Assembly (NCBI GenBank): GCA_900112785.1
Contig: FONB01000004.1
Span: forward strand, 186,488 to 250,487
Length of the DNA stretch: 64,000 bases
Origin: Phytobacter palmae
Lineage (GTDB): Bacteria; Pseudomonadota; Gammaproteobacteria; Enterobacterales; Enterobacteriaceae
Direction of reading: 5' to 3'
Both the position numbers and the translations under genes were made by a program. Numbering within the stretch: position 1 is the stretch's first letter; every line of letters begins with the position of its first letter. The notes below the pieces were generated by a model, which did not search any database, had not been told where the DNA came from, and worked only from the letters and a program-made list of their open reading frames with translations. Shown one piece after another: positions 35,508 to 45,121 of this stretch.

Positions 35508-36539
35508 ATGAAGATTAAAACTCAATCCTGCGTTGTAGCGGGAAAGCAAACTGTTGACGTTACCGACCAGGAAATTGAATGGAATAATAAAGGTACATTG
35601 GTACAAATAACCCGTGGGGGGGTTTGTGGATCCGATTTACATTATTATCAGGAAGGCAAAGTCGGTAATTTTTCTGTTAAAGCACCGATGGTATTAGGCC
35701 ATGAAGTTATTGGTAAAGTTGTCCATTCAGATTCAGAGAAATTACATGAAGGACAAACTGTTGCGGTAAATCCATCAAAGCCTTGTGGTCATTGTAAATA
35801 TTGTCTGGCGAAAGAAGAAAACCAGTGTACGGAAATGCGTTTCTTTGGCAGCGCGATGTATTTTCCCCATGTTGATGGCGGGTTTACCCGTTTTAAAGTG
35901 GTGGATACTGCGCAATGTATTCCTTTTTCCGGTAATGCTGATGCCAAAACCATGGCCTTTGCCGAACCGCTGGCGGTCGCTATTCACGCAGCCCATCAGG
36001 CTGGTGACTTACAAGGTAAACGCGTCTTTATCTCGGGTGTTGGACCTATTGGCTGCCTGATTGTCAGCGCGGTGAAAACCCTGGGCGCAGCAGAAATTGT
36101 GTGTGCGGATATCAGCCCTCGCTCGCTTGAACTGGCGAAAAAAATGGGGGCCGACACGCTACTTGACCCGCGTAGCGCTGACCTGACACCGTGGAAAGCG
36201 GAAAAAGGTTATTTCGATGTCAGCTTCGAAGTGTCAGGCAATCCGACATCCATTACCACCTGCCTGGAAGTGACACGCGCCAAAGGGGCGATGGTTCAGG
36301 TAGGGATGGGCGGCCCGGTGGCGGATTTCCCGATGATGATGTTAATTGCCAAAGAAATAGCGCTGAAAGGCTCCTTCCGTTTCACCACTGAGTTCAATAC
36401 CGCTGTCTCCTGGCTGGCGAATGGCGTGGTGGATCCGCTGCCGTTATTGAGCGGCGAATACCCCTTCACCGAGCTGGAGCAGGCTCTGAAATTTGCGGGC
36501 GATAAAACCCAGGCCGCCAAAGTTCAACTCGTTTTTTAA
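35508..36539 (+). CDS. idnD: L-idonate 5-dehydrogenase
   Basis: Oxidises L-idonate to 5-ketogluconate with NAD(P)+. 343 residues, zinc medium-chain dehydrogenase. Catalytic Cys in GGVCGSDLHYY, GHEVIGKV, the structural zinc cluster CGHCKYCLAKEENQC, and a Rossmann GVGPIGCL. AGAGGAAAC fixes ATG 35508. First gene of idnDOTR. Confidence 0.96.
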   Translation: MKIKTQSCVVAGKQTVDVTDQEIEWNNKGTLVQITRGGVCGSDLHYYQEGKVGNFSVKAPMVLGHEVIGKVVHSDSEKLHEGQTVAVNPSKPCGHCKYCLAKEENQCTEMRFFGSAMYFPHVDGGFTRFKVVDTAQCIPFSGNADAKTMAFAEPLAVAIHAAHQAGDLQGKRVFISGVGPIGCLIVSAVKTLGAAEIVCADISPRSLELAKKMGADTLLDPRSADLTPWKAEKGYFDVSFEVSGNPTSITTCLEVTRAKGAMVQVGMGGPVADFPMMMLIAKEIALKGSFRFTTEFNTAVSWLANGVVDPLPLLSGEYPFTELEQALKFAGDKTQAAKVQLVF

Positions 36540-36563
36540 TGCATCGTGATAAGGAATAAGACC

Positions 36564-37328
36564 ATGAACGACCTTTTTTCACTGGCGGGCAAAAATGTCC
36601 TGATTACCGGTTCTGCACAGGGTATTGGTTATTTATTAGCAACGGGCCTTGGGAAATACGGCGCACAAATTATCGTTAACGATATCAATCAGGAGCGTGC
36701 TGATGCTGCCGTCGAGAAGCTGCGCGCAGCAGATATTCGCGCCGTGGCCGCGCCGTTTAATGTGACCAAAAAAGCAGAAATTGATGCCGCAATCGCGCGT
36801 ATTGAGGAGCAAACCGGGCCGATTGACGTTCTGGTCAATAATGCCGGTATCCAGCGCCGCCATCCGTTTAATGACTTCCCGGAACAAGAGTGGAATGACG
36901 TGATCGCGGTTAACCAGACGGCGGTTTTCCTGGTATCACAAGCGGTGACCCGTCGCATGGTTGAGCGTCAGGCCGGGAAAGTGATCAACATCTGTTCCAT
37001 GCAGAGCGAACTGGGACGCGACACCATCACCCCCTACGCCGCTTCTAAAGGTGCGGTCAAAATGCTGACCCGTGGTATGTGCGTTGAACTGGCACGCCAC
37101 AACATTCAGGTGAATGGCATTGCTCCGGGTTATTTCAAAACGGAGATGACCAAAGCGCTGGTCGAAGATGAAGCGTTCACCAGCTGGCTTTGCAAACGTA
37201 CTCCTGCGGCACGCTGGGGCAACCCGGAAGAGCTGATTGGCGCAGCGGTGTTCCTCTCCTCTAAAGCCTCTGATTTTGTTAACGGTCATCTTCTGTTCGT
37301 TGACGGCGGCATGCTGGTCGCTGTGTGA
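36564..37328 (+). CDS. idnO: 5-keto-D-gluconate 5-reductase
   Basis: Reduces 5-ketogluconate to D-gluconate, the second step after IdnD. 254-residue SDR: TGSAQGIGYLLA nucleotide loop, NNAG, catalytic Ser (ICSMQSE) and YAASK. AAGGAATAAG precedes ATG 36564; it follows idnD by 24 bases. Confidence 0.95.
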   Translation: MNDLFSLAGKNVLITGSAQGIGYLLATGLGKYGAQIIVNDINQERADAAVEKLRAADIRAVAAPFNVTKKAEIDAAIARIEEQTGPIDVLVNNAGIQRRHPFNDFPEQEWNDVIAVNQTAVFLVSQAVTRRMVERQAGKVINICSMQSELGRDTITPYAASKGAVKMLTRGMCVELARHNIQVNGIAPGYFKTEMTKALVEDEAFTSWLCKRTPAARWGNPEELIGAAVFLSSKASDFVNGHLLFVDGGMLVAV

Positions 37329-37392
37329 CTCGTTAGCACTAAGACGCAGCGCTTCGGCGCTGCTGGTTCGGCACATAACAAGAGACAAGATT

Positions 37393-38712
37393 ATGCCATT
37401 ACTGATTATCGCGGCAGGTGTAGCGCTGCTGCTGGTCTTAATGATTGGTTTTAAAGTTAACGGGTTCATCGCCCTGGTGCTGGTTGCCGCCGTCGTAGGA
37501 TTTGCCGAAGGTATGGATGCGCAGGCCGTGTTGCACTCCATTCAGGGAGGCATTGGCGGAACCTTAGGCGGCCTGGCGATGATTCTCGGCTTTGGCGCCA
37601 TGCTGGGGAAGCTGATTTCCGACACCGGGGCCGCCCAGCGAATTGCCACTACGCTGATTTCGACATTCGGTAAAGAGCGGGTGCAGTGGGCGCTGGTCAT
37701 TACCGGGCTGGTCGTGGGGCTGGCGATGTTCTTTGAAGTGGGCTTTGTTCTGCTGTTGCCGCTGGTATTTACCGTGGTGGCTTCGTCTGGTCTGCCGCTG
37801 CTCTATGTCGGTGTACCGATGGTAACTGCGCTCTCCGTGACCCACTGTTTTCTGCCGCCGCATCCGGGGCCGACCGCTATCGCCACCATTTTTGAAGCCA
37901 ATCTGGGCACGACCCTGCTGTATGGCATGATCATTACTATTCCGACGGTTATTGTCGCCGGACCGCTGTTTTCGAAACTGCTGACGCGTTTTGAAAAAGC
38001 GCCGCCAGAGGGGTTATTCAATCCGCATATCTTTGCCGATCATGAGATGCCGGGTTTCTGGAACAGTATTTTCGCGGCGGTGATGCCCGTGATCCTGATG
38101 GCGATTGCGGCAGTCTGTGAAATTACTCTGCCAAAAGGCAATGGCGCACGTGTTTTCTTTGAGTTTGTCGGTAACCCGGCGGTGGCCCTGTTTATTGCTA
38201 TTGTGATCGCCATTTTCACTCTCGGATTGCGCAATGGCCGTAATCTCGAAAATGTGATGGAGATGGTGGGCGCCTCCATCGGTGCTATCGCGATGATTGT
38301 TTTCATTATTGCGGGCGGTGGGGCGTTCAAACAGGTCCTGGTCGATAGCGGGGTAGGTAAATATATTTCACAATTAATGACCGGCACCACCCTTTCGCCG
38401 CTGCTGATGTGCTGGACCGTTGCCGCCGTATTACGTATCGCGCTGGGGTCGGCCACCGTAGCGGCCATCACGACCGCGGGTGTTGTGCTGCCGATAATCA
38501 ATGTCACCCATGCCGATCCGGCGCTGATGGTGCTGGCTACCGGGGCAGGCAGCGTAATTGCGTCACACGTCAACGATCCTGGATTCTGGCTGTTCAAAGG
38601 CTACTTTAATCTCAGCGTTGGTGAGACACTGCGTACCTGGACGGTAATGGAAACGCTGATTTCGTTTATGGGCTTACTGGGTGTGCTGACGCTTAACGCC
38701 ATCCTCCATTAA
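37393..38712 (+). CDS. idnT: L-idonate/gluconate:H+ symporter
   Basis: 439-residue GntP-family permease with about 12 hydrophobic segments; HCFLPPHPGPTAIA and GSVIASHVNDPGFWLF are family signatures. Imports L-idonate, 5-ketogluconate or gluconate. The start at 37393 matches IdnT (MPLLIIAAGVALLLVLMIG). Third gene of idnDOTR. Confidence 0.95.
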   Translation: MPLLIIAAGVALLLVLMIGFKVNGFIALVLVAAVVGFAEGMDAQAVLHSIQGGIGGTLGGLAMILGFGAMLGKLISDTGAAQRIATTLISTFGKERVQWALVITGLVVGLAMFFEVGFVLLLPLVFTVVASSGLPLLYVGVPMVTALSVTHCFLPPHPGPTAIATIFEANLGTTLLYGMIITIPTVIVAGPLFSKLLTRFEKAPPEGLFNPHIFADHEMPGFWNSIFAAVMPVILMAIAAVCEITLPKGNGARVFFEFVGNPAVALFIAIVIAIFTLGLRNGRNLENVMEMVGASIGAIAMIVFIIAGGGAFKQVLVDSGVGKYISQLMTGTTLSPLLMCWTVAAVLRIALGSATVAAITTAGVVLPIINVTHADPALMVLATGAGSVIASHVNDPGFWLFKGYFNLSVGETLRTWTVMETLISFMGLLGVLTLNAILH

Positions 38713-38737
38713 CTTCATTTTCCGCAATGACGGCATT

Positions 38738-38770
38738 CCCGGGAAAAGTGGTTAAACCGCTTTTCCCGGG
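38738..38770. promoter_or_regulatory. Hairpin between idnT and idnR
   Basis: CCCGGGAAAAGTGG (38738-38751) pairs with CCGCTTTTCCCGGG (38757-38770) with one mismatch and a TTAAA loop. It ends immediately before the idnR ribosome site AGGGAGAG, so it may lower idnR expression relative to idnDOT or mark a processing site. Confidence 0.6.
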
Positions 38771-38781
38771 AGGGAGAGACG

Positions 38782-39780
38782 ATGAGAAATCACAGAATTT
38801 CACTGCAGGATATCGCCACACTGGCTGGGGTCACCAAAATGACCGTCAGCAGGTATATCCGCTCGCCTAAAACCGTCGCGAAGGCAACCGGCGAGCGCAT
38901 CGCGATGATCATGGAAGAGATCAACTATGTCCCTAATCGTGCGCCTGGCATGTTGCTCAATGCGCAAAGCTATACGCTGGGTGTGCTGATCCCCTCTTTC
39001 CAGAATCAGCTGTTTGCTGACATTCTCGCGGGCATTGAGTCTGTGACATCTGACCATAATTATCAGACGCTTATCGCTAACTACAATTACAACAAAGAGT
39101 CCGAAGAAGAGTCGGTGATTAATCTGCTTTCTTACAATATCGACGGCATTATCCTCTCCGAAAAGCACCATACCGTTCGCACGGTAAAATTTCTGCGCTC
39201 CGCCAAAATACCCATTGTTGAGCTGATGGATGTGCAGGGCGCCAGGATGGATATGGAGGTGGGATTTGATAATCGCCAGGCCGCCTTCGATATGGTGAGC
39301 ACCATGCTGGCTAAGCGTCAGCGGCGCAAGATTATCTATCTGGGGTCGAAAGACGATATGCGCGATGAGCAGCGTTTTTGTGGTTATTGCGATGCCATGC
39401 ATCAGCATCAACTGGAGGCTTACCGTATTAATCCCCGCGCGAGTTCATCCATCTATCTTGGGTCGCAGCTGATGGCCGAGGCCTTTAAATCCCACCCGGA
39501 TCTTGATGGGGTTTTTTGTACAAATGACGATATCGCGATGGGCGCGCTGTTTTACTGTCGCGAACACGATCTTGCTGTTCCGGAGCGCATTTCCATCGCC
39601 GGTTTTCATGGCCTGGAAATGGGCAAACAGATGATTCCAAGCCTGGCGAGTGTGATCACGCCGCGTTTTGACATCGGAAGAATGGCGGCGCAGATGTTAT
39701 TGAATAAGCTAAAAAATGACGCGCTCAATCACAACACTGTCGATTTGGGTTATCAAATCTACCAGGGAAAAACCCTCTGA
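38782..39780 (+). CDS. idnR: LacI-family regulator of idonate genes
   Basis: 332 residues. The N-terminal LacI helix-turn-helix (LQDIATLAGVTKMTVSRYIR) is followed by a sugar-acid-binding periplasmic-type domain. In E. coli IdnR activates idn genes with L-idonate or 5-ketogluconate and represses GntI genes. A matching operator lies at 35394. Last gene of the cluster. Confidence 0.94.
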   Translation: MRNHRISLQDIATLAGVTKMTVSRYIRSPKTVAKATGERIAMIMEEINYVPNRAPGMLLNAQSYTLGVLIPSFQNQLFADILAGIESVTSDHNYQTLIANYNYNKESEEESVINLLSYNIDGIILSEKHHTVRTVKFLRSAKIPIVELMDVQGARMDMEVGFDNRQAAFDMVSTMLAKRQRRKIIYLGSKDDMRDEQRFCGYCDAMHQHQLEAYRINPRASSSIYLGSQLMAEAFKSHPDLDGVFCTNDDIAMGALFYCREHDLAVPERISIAGFHGLEMGKQMIPSLASVITPRFDIGRMAAQMLLNKLKNDALNHNTVDLGYQIYQGKTL

Positions 39781-39839
39781 CTCCCGCACCATCCGCCATG
39801 ACTCCCCCTCCGTATAAAAAAAATTCATCCAAATTGTTG

Positions 39840-39867
39840 TGAAGTGTTAAGCGGTTTTTACCGATAT
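39840..39867 (+). promoter_or_regulatory. FliA (sigma-28) type promoter
   Basis: TGAAGTGT (39840-39847), 12-bp spacer, ACCGATAT (39860-39867). Each half matches the FliA consensus at six of eight positions; spacing is one base over optimum. Confidence 0.45.
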
Positions 39868-39924
39868 ATGAAGCATGAGTTAATTGGGTTATTTGCCACA
39901 GGGCGATTGCCCGAGCGGGGAAAC

Positions 39925-41865
39925 ATGAGCACACGTAAAAAACTCACAGCCAGAACACTCATGCTGGCGTCTATTTTTGTCACCATCACCATCGGGTTTC
40001 TGGTCACCATTGGCCTTTTGCTCTGGCAGTCTATGGGCCAGCAGGAAGCGGTCGCCAAAAGACATCTCCAGCAAATTGCGCTCACTGAATCATTACGTGT
40101 TCAGCAACAACTGGACTCGGCGCTGAATGCCGCGCGCGATTTGGGCAACAGCGCCTGGGCATTACACCAGGCCGGGCTGACAGAACGGCGTGGCCTGGAC
40201 CAGTTACTGACCGATTATCTGCACCAGCATCCTGATTTCCTGTCGATGTCACTGGCCTTTGAAGCCAATGCCTTTGACGGTAAAGATGCGGAGTTTGCAG
40301 GTAAAGCGGATCAGGATCCGGCAGGCCGCTACGCGCGCTATGCTGACCGTGATAACAGCGGTAACCCGGCGCTGCACAACCTGGTGGATTATGAAACGCC
40401 GGGCAGCGGCGACTACTACCTTTTGCCGCGTCAGCGCCAGAAAGAGGTGATTATTGAGCCTTACATCTATCCCTATAACGGTGTTGATGTGATGCTGACC
40501 TCCATCGCGGCACCGATTGTCCGCGACGGTAAGTTTCAGGGGTCGGTGACCTCGGATTTCTCGCTGGAAACACTGCAAAAAATGATTGGCGCAATCAAGC
40601 CGTGGGAAGGTACGGGCTATGCGCTGTTGCTCTCGGCAGATAACAAAGTCGTTTCCAGCCCTGACAAGGCGACAACGGGAAAATCCTGGACAGGGACAAT
40701 CGGCGGAGAAGCGGTGATACGCACCGACGATGCCCTGTTAAAAGAACCTGCATTTATCACCTGGCGCACCATCGACATTGGTAACAGCCAGACGCCGTGG
40801 AAGCTGGCGATTGTCACCCCGGTCAGCGTAGTAATGGCCGAAGCGTGGCACTACCTGCGTAACGCCATCCTTTTGATGATCCTCAGCATTATCATTGTCA
40901 GCGTGGTGGTGGCGATGGTGTTCACCCGCAAAGTTGCGCGTCCGGTAGGCGGCGAGCCGACGGAGGCCTCAGAGATCGCGCTCTCCGTGGCACAAGGGGA
41001 TTTGAGTCATCAGATTTCTGTGCGTAACGGCGATAACAGCAGCATCTTTTATGCCCTGCATACCATGCAAACCCAGCTCCGGCGTATCGTTGGCAGTATT
41101 AACGATGCCAGCCATTCTGTACGTGCGGGAAGCAGTGAAATCGCGGCGGGCAACCTTGATCTGGCCTCCCGAACCGAAGAGCAGGCTGCGGCAATTGTGC
41201 AGACGGCTGCAAGCATGGAGCAGATTTCCGTAACCGTGAAAAACAACGCCGAGAACGCGCACAAAGCAACATCACTGACGCAGAACGCGGCGCAGATTGC
41301 CGGGCAGGGCGAATCGCTGGTGGCAGAAGTGGTTGATATCATCGGCAAGATTGATGAGAGCGCGGGCAAGATTGGCGATATTAACAGCATCATCGACAGC
41401 ATTGCTTTTCAGACCAATATTCTGGCACTAAACGCGGCAGTCGAAGCGGCCCGCGCCGGTGAGCAGGGCAGAGGCTTTGCGGTCGTGGCCGGTGAAGTGC
41501 GTAACCTTGCCCAGCGCAGCGCCAGTGCGGCGAAGGAGATTTCGGCGCTGATTGAGGAGTCCTCCGGGCGCGTCAGTAAGGGGGTTACGCTGGTCAATGA
41601 GACGGGGGCGATGATGAAGCAAATCATCGCATCGGTTTCCAGTGTGCATCTGGTGATTGCCGAGATTGTGCAGGCGCTGGATGAGCAAACGAAAGGCGTG
41701 AGTCAGGTGAGCGAGGCGGTCAATCAGATGGATAGCGCCACCCAGCAGAACGCGTCACTGGTGCAGCAGATCTCTGCGGCGGCCATGTCGCTGGAGGAAC
41801 AGGCGAAAAGTCTCGAGGAGACGCTGGCGTTTTTCTCTGATGCGCGGCAGAGCTATTTGCGCTAA
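39925..41865 (+). CDS. Methyl-accepting chemotaxis protein with dCache-type sensor
   Basis: 646 residues. TM1 about 12-38, periplasmic sensor to about 310 ([21 protein letters not shown] is typical of dCache_1), TM2 about 315-340, a HAMP region, and a signalling domain with [28 protein letters not shown] supports ATG 39925. No C-terminal NWETF pentapeptide. Placed next to idn, it may sense a sugar acid, but dCache domains often bind amino acids, so the ligand is open. Confidence 0.92.
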   Translation: MSTRKKLTARTLMLASIFVTITIGFLVTIGLLLWQSMGQQEAVAKRHLQQIALTESLRVQQQLDSALNAARDLGNSAWALHQAGLTERRGLDQLLTDYLHQHPDFLSMSLAFEANAFDGKDAEFAGKADQDPAGRYARYADRDNSGNPALHNLVDYETPGSGDYYLLPRQRQKEVIIEPYIYPYNGVDVMLTSIAAPIVRDGKFQGSVTSDFSLETLQKMIGAIKPWEGTGYALLLSADNKVVSSPDKATTGKSWTGTIGGEAVIRTDDALLKEPAFITWRTIDIGNSQTPWKLAIVTPVSVVMAEAWHYLRNAILLMILSIIIVSVVVAMVFTRKVARPVGGEPTEASEIALSVAQGDLSHQISVRNGDNSSIFYALHTMQTQLRRIVGSINDASHSVRAGSSEIAAGNLDLASRTEEQAAAIVQTAASMEQISVTVKNNAENAHKATSLTQNAAQIAGQGESLVAEVVDIIGKIDESAGKIGDINSIIDSIAFQTNILALNAAVEAARAGEQGRGFAVVAGEVRNLAQRSASAAKEISALIEESSGRVSKGVTLVNETGAMMKQIIASVSSVHLVIAEIVQALDEQTKGVSQVSEAVNQMDSATQQNASLVQQISAAAMSLEEQAKSLEETLAFFSDARQSYLR

Positions 41866-41885
41866 TTAGCAGGCTGATCGTTCGT

Positions 41886-41916
41886 CCCCCGGTGGCGCTT
41901 CGCTTACCGGGGCTAC
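41886..41916. repeat. REP-like palindrome
   Basis: CCCCGGT (41887-41893) and ACCGGGG (41906-41912) followed by CTAC, between the convergent chemoreceptor and sigma-54 regulator genes. Same core as at 1241-1267. Confidence 0.7.
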
Positions 41917-41930
41917 GGACTGTGGGCGCG

Positions 41931-43805
41931 TTAAACCCCCTCCACTCCATATTCCTTCATCTTACGCCACAGCGTTGTCGGGCTGATCCCCAGCATCACC
42001 GCGGCTTGTGACTTATCGCCTCCGGTGCGTTTCATTACCGCGCCGATCAGCTTCTGTTCCTGCTTTTTCAGCAAATCCACGTCGCCGGGCTGCGGCATGA
42101 TATCTTCTTCATCATCAGACACAGACATATGGCACAGTGACTGCAACGCATCGACATCCACAACGTGCATATCAAACAATACAATCAGCCGTAAAATCAC
42201 CGCCTGTAACTCCCGAATATTGCCAGGCCACGAGTAGCTGCTGAGAAAATTCACGGCTTCATCAGTAAAGCTCAGGACTTTATTATGCTTTGCCAGCAGG
42301 TCCTCAATAATCAGCATCACATCGCCGGTTCGCTCCCGGAGCGCAGGCAACTGTAGCGCGAGTACATTAATGCGATACCAGAGATCCTGGCGAAATTCAC
42401 CGGCCGCCACCTGTGCGCCCAGCTCTTTATTACTGGCGGTGATTAAGCGAAACCTGGCACTAATGAGTGAATCACCGCCAACCCGGCTGAACCGCTTTTC
42501 CTGCAAAATGCGCAGCAGTTTGATTTGTACTGAGAGTGGCGCTTCGCTGATTTCATCAATAAATACAGTGCCGTTCATCGCCATCTCGAAAATACCGGGC
42601 TTGCCGCCCCGACGCGCATTGGTGAAGGCGCCATCGGCATAGCCAAACAGCTCGCTTTCCAACAGACTCTCCGGAATGGCGGCACAGTTGATGGCAATAA
42701 AAGGTTCAGCACTACGGGTACTGGCGTGATGAATACTCTGGGCAAACAACTCTTTGCCGGTGCCGGTCTCACCCAGAATAGTGACGGGAAGGTCGTGAGC
42801 CGCGTAGATTTTGGCCCGTTCGATCGTGGTTTGCATCACCGGGGACTGCCCGATAATGTCGGCAAACGAATACGTGGTGGTAAAGCCTTTGTGGTCGCTC
42901 TTCTTGCTGGAACGGGAAGCCGACCAGCCGTTATGCTCCTGTCTGCTACCGGTGATAACGGTATAAAAGCCGTGCTTATTAGAAAAGTGTTTCGCCGCAA
43001 TATTAACCGTCTCGCCATCTATCTCGATAGCCTGTTCTTTGATATCTATTTCATTGATAATGCTGCCGTAAATACTTTTGAAGGCCTCTTTTTTAAATAT
43101 CTTATCGCCAATATTGCACTGAAATAACGCAAAGCCACAGGCATTGATATGGATAATTTCCCCTGACTGGTCCAGGCACATGATGCCCTCGTGCGACTGA
43201 TTAAGCGCAGACCAGGACATGGTTAATTTCATGTTTTCATTATTAATGTATTTCAACAGGCTTTCAGCGACATCCAGCGCCTGTTCAATAGAGATATTAT
43301 CGGTATCGCCCATGATGACATTTAAATCATATTTCTTTGCCATCTCTGCGACGGTCAGGCCGCCAATCACCAACTGGTAATCGTTATCTGCCAGGTTTTT
43401 TACAACGTTATCGATATCGTAGTGGTTATAAACCTGACAGATTTTAAAATCTTCGTTGGTCATATTTTGATAATGACGCAGGACATTACAGAATTGTGGA
43501 AATCCTACGGCAGCAATCTTCTGCGATTTTTTTCTCGCCTCCTGCAGAATGCGATAAATACCGTGCAAGTCGTGGGCGATGTCAATGACGGGAATAGTAA
43601 GACTTTTGCGTAATAGCGCTGCCGTGCCGCCACGGCTAATAATGATTTTGGTGCCGCTGGCAACTAACTGCTGGGCTTTTTCCACCACGTCGAAATAGTG
43701 AAACTCGTAAACAGGGATGTCGATCTTTCTTTCGATAAGCACGTTGGATATGCGCTGGGTGATTGTTTTTGACACCGAGAAAATCGCAATTTCGTTGTTC
43801 TTCAT
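41931..43805 (-). CDS. PrpR-type sigma-54-dependent activator with GAFTNA loop
   Basis: 624 residues. An N-terminal PrpR_N sensor (about 5-185; IISRGGTAALLRK), a PAS-like segment (about 195-300), a AAA+ domain with Walker A GETGTGKE (343-350), and a C-terminal Fis-type helix-turn-helix (KSQAAVMLGISPTTLWRKM). The sigma-54 contact loop reads GAFTNA (392-397), with Asn396 replacing the usual Gly. It probably activates the adjacent operon at 43945-48247 from the sigma-54 promoter at 48282. Confidence 0.93.
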   Translation of the reverse strand: MKNNEIAIFSVSKTITQRISNVLIERKIDIPVYEFHYFDVVEKAQQLVASGTKIIISRGGTAALLRKSLTIPVIDIAHDLHGIYRILQEARKKSQKIAAVGFPQFCNVLRHYQNMTNEDFKICQVYNHYDIDNVVKNLADNDYQLVIGGLTVAEMAKKYDLNVIMGDTDNISIEQALDVAESLLKYINNENMKLTMSWSALNQSHEGIMCLDQSGEIIHINACGFALFQCNIGDKIFKKEAFKSIYGSIINEIDIKEQAIEIDGETVNIAAKHFSNKHGFYTVITGSRQEHNGWSASRSSKKSDHKGFTTTYSFADIIGQSPVMQTTIERAKIYAAHDLPVTILGETGTGKELFAQSIHHASTRSAEPFIAINCAAIPESLLESELFGYADGAFTNARRGGKPGIFEMAMNGTVFIDEISEAPLSVQIKLLRILQEKRFSRVGGDSLISARFRLITASNKELGAQVAAGEFRQDLWYRINVLALQLPALRERTGDVMLIIEDLLAKHNKVLSFTDEAVNFLSSYSWPGNIRELQAVILRLIVLFDMHVVDVDALQSLCHMSVSDDEEDIMPQPGDVDLLKKQEQKLIGAVMKRTGGDKSQAAVMLGISPTTLWRKMKEYGVEGV

Positions 43806-43944
43806 GGGTTATCCAGAGTTATCGATGTATACGGGAGTCATCATATCCTCACGCTCTACATGCGGCAAAGCGCCGCCTGGTAAAACGAAAAAGCCTGCGC
43901 ATTCGCGGTGCGCAGGCAAAAAGAGAGACGCACTGCCTTTTCTT

Positions 43945-45105
43945 TTAAAAACGCTGGCGGCGATAGACAATTTGCCCATTACTGATGGTGGCGCAGTTAT
44001 CGATATAACGGTCACCTGCCAGTTGTGCGCCTTTGGTATCTTCAAACACGATCTTTTCTTTGCGCAATTTGACGATGGCGATATCGGCAAATGCCCCAGG
44101 CGCGAGCGTACCGATCTGCCCCTCCATTTTCATCAGGCGTGCGGGTGTGCGGGTCACCGCGCGAACCACGTCAAAGAACGACATCCCCATGTTCAGGTAT
44201 TTCGACATAATAAACAGCAGGCTAAAGACCTTATCCGTGCGCAGGCTATTACGCAGGGTGAGGTCGGTACTGATGATATCCGGGTTAAAGCCCTGCTCCA
44301 TTGCGTTACGGGCTACCGTGAAATCAAAATGGGCCACGCCGTTAGAGCAGTCGAAAATCACGCCTCGTGCTTTGGCTTCCTTGATGGCCGGGAACACTTC
44401 ACCGCTTTCCCTGATAATGGCGTTACCCGTGCCGTGGAAACAGTGGGCATAAATATCATCGCTCTGGAAATGGCCGATCAGCTCATCTGCGGGTAACCGG
44501 GAGTCGGTTACATGAACGCAGAGAGTTGTTTTGAGCTCTCTTGCCAGCGCCACGGTGGCATAAAACGGATCGCTACTAAAATTGCGCCCGGTTGCGATAT
44601 CCTGGCTGTAACGCAGTTTTAGCCCGAGAATGTTGTCGCGGTTCTCATTGAGCGTCTGGCTGATTTTCTCCACGTTGTAGTTTGCCGGATTGGTATTTTC
44701 CAGATACCCCGTCGGCCCCCCGCCCAGCGTCGAGAGCCCCACGTTTACCACGTTCAGATAGCTTTTGATGCGTGTCTGCGCCGTATTGATCACACTGTTG
44801 CGAAACAGTTTATAGTTAACCCAGCCGCTGCTCCCGGCGTCCACCACACTGGTCACGCCGTTGGGCAGGCAGAGCACATCCGGATTGACGCTGATGGCGG
44901 TGCCGCCGTGAAAGACATGGGCATGAAAATCAATCAATCCTGGAAGAACAATGCAGCCTGCCGCATCAATGACGGTTTCCGCCTGGCTGTCGGCGGTATG
45001 CAAATCCACGATACGATTGCCAACAATACCGATGTTCTGGTTGATGTAGCTACCGCTATTAAGGTCGGCCACCAGACCATTTTTAATCAGAATATCCAGC
45101 TTCAT
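43945..45105 (-). CDS. Metallo-amidohydrolase/deacetylase (dihydroorotase-like)
   Basis: 386 residues of the amidohydrolase superfamily. Metal ligands are visible as His61/His63 (DFHAHVF), Lys163 (possible carboxylated bridge), His198, His221 and Asp281. It resembles the EF_0837-type deacetylase/D-aminoacylase group, whose substrates are mostly unassigned. AAGGAGAG precedes the ATG. Last gene of the sigma-54 operon; 16 bases after the transporter gene. Presumably hydrolyses an amide, lactam or N-acyl bond in the imported compound. Confidence 0.82.
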   Translation of the reverse strand: MKLDILIKNGLVADLNSGSYINQNIGIVGNRIVDLHTADSQAETVIDAAGCIVLPGLIDFHAHVFHGGTAISVNPDVLCLPNGVTSVVDAGSSGWVNYKLFRNSVINTAQTRIKSYLNVVNVGLSTLGGGPTGYLENTNPANYNVEKISQTLNENRDNILGLKLRYSQDIATGRNFSSDPFYATVALARELKTTLCVHVTDSRLPADELIGHFQSDDIYAHCFHGTGNAIIRESGEVFPAIKEAKARGVIFDCSNGVAHFDFTVARNAMEQGFNPDIISTDLTLRNSLRTDKVFSLLFIMSKYLNMGMSFFDVVRAVTRTPARLMKMEGQIGTLAPGAFADIAIVKLRKEKIVFEDTKGAQLAGDRYIDNCATISNGQIVYRRQRF

Positions 45106-45121
45106 TTTGTGCTCTCCTTAA

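Noticed and set aside
43717-44496. 259-codon frame on the plus strand over the amidohydrolase gene
   Set aside because: Antisense to a gene with intact metal ligands and clear operon context.
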